From Bordetella parapertussis (GTDB lineage Bacteria > Pseudomonadota > Gammaproteobacteria > Burkholderiales > Burkholderiaceae_D): a DNA stretch of 64,000 bases. The notes under the pieces were generated by a model that saw only the letters and a program-made list of their open reading frames with translations, was not told the DNA's origin and searched no databases. This document shows positions 59,492 through 64,000 of this stretch, in pieces. The translations under genes and the position numbers were made by a program. Each line of letters starts with the position of its first letter. Position 1 is the first letter of the stretch. The DNA lies in the NCBI GenBank assembly GCA_945866125.1, contig CAMBFZ010000005.1, positions 1-64,000 on the forward strand, in the 5' to 3' direction.

Positions 59492-60607
59492 ATGGACTTC
59501 ACTCTCACCCATGAGCAGCACCTGCTGCAAGAAACCACGCGCCGCTATCTGCAAGACCGTGCTGGATTTGACACCCGCCGCGCCGGCATCCATCAGCCAC
59601 ATCCTCACGACGGCGCGATCTGGCAAGGTCTGGCCGAACTCGGCCTGCTGGCGCTCAATACACCGGCCGAATTTGATGGCCTTGGTTGCGGCCCCATTGA
59701 GACCCTGCTGGTGATGCAGGCCGTCGGCGAATCCTTACTGCTCGCACCCTATGCGGCCAGCGCCGTGGTCGCAGCGCCCTTGATCGATGCACTTGGAAGT
59801 CAAGCGCAGCGGGCAAGCTATCTGCCGGCACTGGCGCAGGGCGATTGCATCGCCGTACTCGCGCATGATGAACAAAACAGCACGCATGATCGCTTTGACA
59901 TTAACGCGCACGCAGTGACAGACGGCGAACAAGTCAGGATGTCTGGTCATAAATGTCTGGTCGTTCATACACTCTCGGCCGACATCGTGCTCATTACAGC
60001 GCAGTGGCAAGACCAGCTCGCCGTATTCGCGGTGCCCACTACGCTACTGACCGGACGCATCGTTGCGTGCCCCCTGGTTGACGGCACTCTGGCGGCGGAT
60101 TTGCTGCTTGATGGATTGCTGATTCCTGCCAATACGCGTTTGGGCCAGACTGATGCAACAACAGCCATCGGCGCCGCGCTCGATCGCGGACTCGCCGCGG
60201 CCTGCGCCGAAGCAGTCGGTGTGCTCGATAAGCTACTTGCTGCCACGGCTGAATACACCCGTAACCGCCACCAGTTTGGCGTGGCTATTGCCAGCTTTCA
60301 GGCCCTACGGCATCGACTCGCCGAGATGGTGATGCATGTCGAGCAAGCCCGTTCAATGAGTTATCTGGCCGCGCTGCGCAGCATCGAGCCTGATCTCGCA
60401 GAGCGCGCCAAAGCACTGTCGGCAGCCAAGGTGGTCATTGGTCAGGCCTGCCGCTTTGTGGGTCAACAGGCCGTCCAGCTCCACGGTGGCATGGGCGTAA
60501 CTGACGAGCTTGATGTCAGCCACTACTTCAAAAGGCTCATGGCTATTGAGATGCAATGGGGCAGCACCGAGCATCACCTGCAAGCCTTTGCCGCCGCGCT
60601 TGCATGA
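59492..60607 (+). CDS. Acyl-CoA dehydrogenase, small subunit (PimD-like paralogue)
   Basis: 371 residues from ATG 59492. Features: LLVMQAVGESLLLAPYAASA, AATAEYTRNRHQFGVAI and HGGMGVTDELDVSHYFKR, ending in WGSTEHHLQAF, parallel to the subunit at 28979. It lies 4 bp after the large subunit, so the two products are likely partners in one enzyme. It has diverged more than the large subunit in its N-terminal region. Confidence 0.88.
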   Translation: MDFTLTHEQHLLQETTRRYLQDRAGFDTRRAGIHQPHPHDGAIWQGLAELGLLALNTPAEFDGLGCGPIETLLVMQAVGESLLLAPYAASAVVAAPLIDALGSQAQRASYLPALAQGDCIAVLAHDEQNSTHDRFDINAHAVTDGEQVRMSGHKCLVVHTLSADIVLITAQWQDQLAVFAVPTTLLTGRIVACPLVDGTLAADLLLDGLLIPANTRLGQTDATTAIGAALDRGLAAACAEAVGVLDKLLAATAEYTRNRHQFGVAIASFQALRHRLAEMVMHVEQARSMSYLAALRSIEPDLAERAKALSAAKVVIGQACRFVGQQAVQLHGGMGVTDELDVSHYFKRLMAIEMQWGSTEHHLQAFAAALA

Positions 60608-60646
60608 ATCCGGCGAACGGCCAGCAATATGGGGCGCTAGCGAGGG

Positions 60647-60652
60647 TATAAT
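60647..60652 (+). promoter_or_regulatory. minC: Candidate -10 box (TATAAT) of minC
   Basis: A perfect TATAAT lies 112 bp upstream of the minC start, in the gap after the dehydrogenase. No good -35 hexamer at standard spacing; call based on the -10 match. Confidence 0.4.
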
Positions 60653-60764
60653 TACGCCCGGCAAGCAGCGTGGTACAGCGCGTTTAGCACGCGCGATCAC
60701 GTCCTGCCACAATCACCCCGCTCCCAGATCGGACAGCGGCTGTTAAAAGCCCGGACTGGACTGT

Positions 60765-61580
60765 ATGCCCAAGAACCCCACCAGGAAGCCCCTGGAGATC
60801 AAAATTTCTACTGTCGTGGCAGTGGCTGCGCTGATTGGTGACACCGGTCAGGCCGCGTTGTCGGCAGCGCTCACGCAACTGACCGGCGGTTCACCGGATT
60901 ATTTTGACGACGACTTTACGGTGCTGGACTTCGCCCCAGTCACGCCCAGTCCGACACCCGGCAGCATCGACTGGGCGGCACTGATTGCCTTATTCAAATC
61001 CTATCGTCTCAATCCGGTCGCGGTGCGCAATATCCCCGCCAAGCTCGAAGACGAAGTTCGCGCGCAGGGACTCGTCATTGACAACATGGCGCAGCCCAGA
61101 CAAGTTGACGCGAACATAGAGTCAGCGCCGGTGGCGGCAATTAAGCCGGCTGTCGCCATCGCGCCGATTCCGGCGGCGGCACCGGCGACTCCGGTGCCCT
61201 CTGCTGCACACGACAAAACCACAGCAACAGCAACACGGACGATGGTCATTGAGTCGCCGGTGCGTGGCGGCCAACGTATTTATGCCAGAGGTGGCGACTT
61301 GGTCTTGATGGGCGTCGTCAACCCCGGCGCCGAAGTCATCGCCGACGGTAGCATTCATGTCTACGCGCCCTTGCGCGGACGTGCGTTAGCAGGCGCTTCC
61401 GGCAATGCCGAAGCGCGTATCTTTTCCTTGGCCATGGAAGCCGAGCTGGTCTCAATTGCTGGCGTCTACCGCACCTTCGACGAGGGCTGGCCAAAGGACC
61501 TCTCGAAAAAAGCGGCGCAGGTAAGCCTGGTGAACGACAAACTTGAGATCGTGCCGATTGCCCCGGTTTCAGCCAAATAA
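60765..61580 (+). CDS. minC: Septum site-determining protein MinC
   Basis: 271 residues. The N-terminal domain (about 5-100) has the anti-FtsZ fold; a Pro/Ala-rich linker spans about 110-150 (AAVAIAPIPAAAPATPVPSA). The C-terminal beta-helix domain is GGDLVLMGVVNPGAEVIADG and HVYAPLRGRALAGASGN, which binds MinD. It blocks Z-ring assembly away from midcell. First gene of the minCDE operon. Confidence 0.96.
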   Translation: MPKNPTRKPLEIKISTVVAVAALIGDTGQAALSAALTQLTGGSPDYFDDDFTVLDFAPVTPSPTPGSIDWAALIALFKSYRLNPVAVRNIPAKLEDEVRAQGLVIDNMAQPRQVDANIESAPVAAIKPAVAIAPIPAAAPATPVPSAAHDKTTATATRTMVIESPVRGGQRIYARGGDLVLMGVVNPGAEVIADGSIHVYAPLRGRALAGASGNAEARIFSLAMEAELVSIAGVYRTFDEGWPKDLSKKAAQVSLVNDKLEIVPIAPVSAK

Positions 61581-61622
61581 ATTTTTTTATTGAATAACCA
61601 AGACTCAAACAAGGAGTTTGTT

Positions 61623-62438
61623 GTGACAAAAATCGTCGTCGTAACTTCCGGCAAAGGTGGCGTAGGCAAGACCACCTCCAGCGCCAGTTTTGCCTCCGGC
61701 CTCGCACTGCGTGGCTTCAAAACTGCGGTGCTCGACTTTGATGTCGGCCTGCGTAATCTCGATTTGATCATGGGCTGCGAGCGCCGTGTGGTGTACGACA
61801 TGATCAACGTCATCAACCGTGAGTCGACCCTCACGCAAGCGCTCATCAAAGACAAGCACTGCGATCATCTGTATGTATTACCAGCGTCCCAGACGCGCGA
61901 CAAAGATGCGCTCTCTGAAGAAGGTGTCGAGCGCATCCTCGACGAATTAAAAGCGATGGAGTTTGATTACATCATTTGCGATTCACCAGCTGGTATTGAA
62001 CACGGTGCCGTAATGGCACTGACTTTCGCTGACGAAGCTATCATCGTCACCAACCCTGAGGTCTCCTCGGTGCGTGACTCGGATCGCATACTCGGCATCA
62101 TTCAGGCAAAATCACGGCGCGCGCAGCATGGTGCCGAGCCGGTCAAGGAACATCTTCTCATCACACGCTACGCACCCAAGCGAGTCGACTCTGGCGAGAT
62201 GCTCTCGCACGAAGACGTGCAAGAAATTTTACGCATCCCACTGTTGGGCATCATTCCTGAATCCGAATCCGTACTCCATGCGTCCAACCAGGGCAACCCG
62301 GCCATCCATCTCGAAGGCAGCGATGTCTCTGAGGCTTACAAGGATGTCGTAGGACGTTTTATTGGTGAAGATTTGCCGCTGCGCTTTGCGACGTATGAAA
62401 AGCCAGGCATTCTTTCGCGTCTTTTTAAAGGAAAGTGA
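61623..62438 (+). CDS. minD: Septum site-determining protein MinD
   Basis: 271 residues from GTG 61623, 8 bp after AAGGAG; an in-frame ATG at 61590 is not family-like. The deviant Walker A is SGKGGVGKTT, and DFDVGLRNLDLIMG follows. A C-terminal amphipathic membrane-targeting helix ends LSRLFKGK. This ATPase recruits MinC to the membrane and oscillates with MinE. 42 bp after minC. Confidence 0.98.
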   Translation: MTKIVVVTSGKGGVGKTTSSASFASGLALRGFKTAVLDFDVGLRNLDLIMGCERRVVYDMINVINRESTLTQALIKDKHCDHLYVLPASQTRDKDALSEEGVERILDELKAMEFDYIICDSPAGIEHGAVMALTFADEAIIVTNPEVSSVRDSDRILGIIQAKSRRAQHGAEPVKEHLLITRYAPKRVDSGEMLSHEDVQEILRIPLLGIIPESESVLHASNQGNPAIHLEGSDVSEAYKDVVGRFIGEDLPLRFATYEKPGILSRLFKGK

Positions 62439-62439
62439 A

Positions 62440-62703
62440 ATGGCCCTGCTCTCTTTTCTGTTTGACAGCAAGCCCAAGTCAGCGAGTGCCGCTAAAGAAA
62501 GGCTACAGATCATCATCGCTCGTGAGCGCAATCTCGCCAACGGACCGGATTTCATGCCGGCGCTGCATCGAGAATTAATTGCCGTGATTTCGAAATACAC
62601 CCGCGTCAATCCGGACGATATCAAAATCTCACTCGACAAACAGGGCAACCTCGAAGTCCTTGATGTCAACGTGATCTTGCCGGATGCAGGCGCCACACGC
62701 TGA
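62440..62703 (+). CDS. minE: Cell division topological specificity factor MinE
   Basis: 87 residues from ATG 62440, one bp after the minD stop. MinD-stimulating helix region: SAAKERLQIIIARERN; the topological domain continues to VNVILPDAG. MinE restricts MinCD to the poles. Its last 20 bp overlap the DUF429 start. Confidence 0.96.
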   Translation: MALLSFLFDSKPKSASAAKERLQIIIARERNLANGPDFMPALHRELIAVISKYTRVNPDDIKISLDKQGNLEVLDVNVILPDAGATR

Positions 62704-63529
62704 TAAGACCGGTCGTTCCATCCTGCTGCATGGCATAGACTTCACCTCTGCGCCGCGCAGCAGAAAAGGCATCACAATCGCGTCTGGTTATTTGGATGGG
62801 GACAGCTTTCATCTTGACGCACTTACCACGCTGACCGATTTTGCTGCGTTTTCAGACTGGCTTAGTCAGCCTGGTCCTTGGCTGGGCGCGTTTGATTTTC
62901 CCTTTTCATTTCCGCGCGACCTGATTATTCAATTAAGTTGGCCGCAGCAGTGGGATGCAATGATCACGCACATTGCTAGTTTGTCGCGCGCACATTTGCG
63001 CGAGCAATTCAAAGCGGTGTGTGATGCACGTCCTGTCGGCAGCAAGTTTCTCCATCGCGCAACCGACTTATCGGCGGGGTCTTCTTCATCAATGAAATGG
63101 GTCAACCCACCGGTGGCATACATGCTGCATGCCGGCGCGCCGTTGTTGCTCGACGCGGGTGTTTCTGTCCATGGGATGCATCAGGGTGACCCAAGCCGCA
63201 TCGCCGTCGAGGCGTATCCCGGTATGGTTGCCCGCTCCATTACCAGGGCGTCGTATAAAAATGATGCGCGGGCGATGCAAACGCCAGAGCGCCACGCAGC
63301 GCGGGCCACCATCCTCGACGCCGTCGAGTCAGGAGCGTATCCGCTTCAAATTCGGCTCAAAACCGGCAGCCACCGAGAAGCGCTGTTGCAAGATGGCAGC
63401 GGCGACCTGCTCGACGCAGCGCTATGCGCCTTACTAGCAGGCTGGGCCTGGCAGCGGCGCGAACACGACTTCGGCTTACCGCGGCAGGGATTTGATCCGC
63501 TCGAAGGATGGATCGTCGGCGCCGCCTAA
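62684..63529 (+). CDS. DUF429 family protein
   Basis: 281 residues from ATG 62684 inside the minE end (20-bp overlap, +1 frame). It belongs to DUF429, a predicted RNase H-like nuclease family: ILLHGIDFTSAPRSRKG carries an Asp near the N-terminus, DFPFSFPRDL holds another, and IAVEAYPGMVARS and DLLDAALCALLAGWA the later acidic residues. Function is unknown. The overlap suggests translational coupling to the min operon or chance packing. Its 3' end overlaps the convergent synthetase by 4 bp. Confidence 0.85.
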   Translation: MQAPHADKTGRSILLHGIDFTSAPRSRKGITIASGYLDGDSFHLDALTTLTDFAAFSDWLSQPGPWLGAFDFPFSFPRDLIIQLSWPQQWDAMITHIASLSRAHLREQFKAVCDARPVGSKFLHRATDLSAGSSSSMKWVNPPVAYMLHAGAPLLLDAGVSVHGMHQGDPSRIAVEAYPGMVARSITRASYKNDARAMQTPERHAARATILDAVESGAYPLQIRLKTGSHREALLQDGSGDLLDAALCALLAGWAWQRREHDFGLPRQGFDPLEGWIVGAA

Positions 63530-64000
63530 CCGCGCCGAGGGCTTGTTGCAAACGCGGCATAAAATGCCAGCGCGCCGGGGTTACTCATTGCATCCGGATT
63601 GGCAATTTTTTCCAGGGGCATGCCGAGTAAAAGTTTTTTAATCGGCAGCTCCATTTTTTTGCCTGTCAAGGTGCGCGGAATTTCAGCCACTGCAACTACC
63701 TCATTGGGTATATGGCGCGCCGATAGCTCGGTACGAATCTTGTCGCGAATGCGTTGCTCTAATGTCGCGTCAAGTGTAACGCCTTCGCGCAGCACCACGA
63801 ATAGCGGCATGTAAGATTCACGGCCAAGATATTCAAGATCTACCACCATGCTATCCAATACCTCGGGAAAGTCTTCGACAACCCGATAGATCTCTGCTGT
63901 GCCCATCCGAATGCCATAGCGGTTAATCGTGGCGTCCGAGCGACCGTAAATAATCGCACCACCACGCTCAGTAATCCGGATCCAGTCACCATGCCGCCAT
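63526..64000 (-). CDS. Acetoacetyl-CoA synthetase, C-terminal part
   Basis: The frame enters at the right edge and runs 158 codons to the stop at 63526. IIYGRSDATINRYGIRMGTA is the adenylate-forming (ANL) core hinge motif with the conserved Asp and Arg of acetoacetate-CoA ligases; the C-terminal Lys lies in PRTLTGKKMELPIKKL. The start and AMP-binding domain are outside the window. In a PHB-storing organism it would return acetoacetate to acetoacetyl-CoA. Confidence 0.85.
   Translation of the reverse strand, partial: WRHGDWIRITERGGAIIYGRSDATINRYGIRMGTAEIYRVVEDFPEVLDSMVVDLEYLGRESYMPLFVVLREGVTLDATLEQRIRDKIRTELSARHIPNEVVAVAEIPRTLTGKKMELPIKKLLLGMPLEKIANPDAMSNPGALAFYAAFATSPRRG

Overview
The window is chromosomal DNA of a betaproteobacterium, most likely Burkholderiales and probably Oxalobacteraceae. 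The basis is the gene set: a class I PHB synthase with PhaR, the rubrerythrin/Fe-S protein/DUF3501 operon, DUF3460 beside scpA, MinCDE, RimO beside metC, and a RisA/RisS-like OmpR/EnvZ pair. Genus cannot be read from the sequence. Genes are dense, on both strands, and moderately GC-rich, except for one clearly AT-rich stretch (about 38.7-41.8 kb).

Layout. 0-0.4 kb: the right end of an IS3-family element, then tRNA-Arg(ACG). 0.4-3 kb: a small secreted protein divergent from ompR-envZ, with a tandem 10-bp-spaced repeat between them. 3-5.5 kb: rubrerythrin, an HdrB/GlpC-like Fe-S protein and DUF3501. 5.7-14.4 kb: ispDF, mfd, serB, a small membrane protein, metC and rimO. 14.5-17.1 kb: phaR and phaC, both carrying Met-Pro repeats. 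17.1-21.3 kb: pgeF, rluD, bamD, yaaA and an orphan PIN protein. 21.4-31.3 kb: an acyl-CoA/detoxification block with two GSTs, enoyl-CoA hydratase, histidine phosphatase, an APH-type kinase next to an ACAD10/11-like dehydrogenase, a HAD hydrolase, an SDR, MaoC and a two-subunit acyl-CoA dehydrogenase. 31.4-38.4 kb: a 41-residue lipoprotein, a marR-MFS operon divergent from a thioesterase across a 29-bp palindrome, several small envelope proteins, and a ZnuD-like TonB receptor.

38.4-42.3 kb is the AT-rich segment. It holds a diguanylate cyclase broken by a +1 frameshift in an A6 run and a Crp/Fnr regulator, and is bordered by tRNA-Glu and tRNA-Ala. 42.5-48.2 kb is housekeeping: gltX, metG, DUF3460, scpA, panC. 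48.2-53.5 kb is cobalamin uptake: btuF on one strand facing btuB-btuC-btuD, which sit behind a cobalamin riboswitch. 53.7-57.3 kb carries an alpha/beta hydrolase, DUF2721, an orphan NarL-type regulator and a second Crp/Fnr paralogue. 57.4-60.6 kb has a phasin and a second copy of the two-subunit acyl-CoA dehydrogenase. 60.7-64 kb has minCDE, DUF429 and the C-terminal end of an acetoacetyl-CoA synthetase.

Themes. PHB and fatty-acyl-CoA metabolism recur across the window (phaC, phaR, phasin, acetoacetyl-CoA synthetase, seven acyl-CoA dehydrogenase, hydratase and kinase genes). The observations most worth following up are the frameshifted cyclase in AT-rich DNA, the split ACAD10-like cluster, the duplicated heteromeric dehydrogenase pair, the uncharacterised rubrerythrin operon, and several well-defined operator palindromes.
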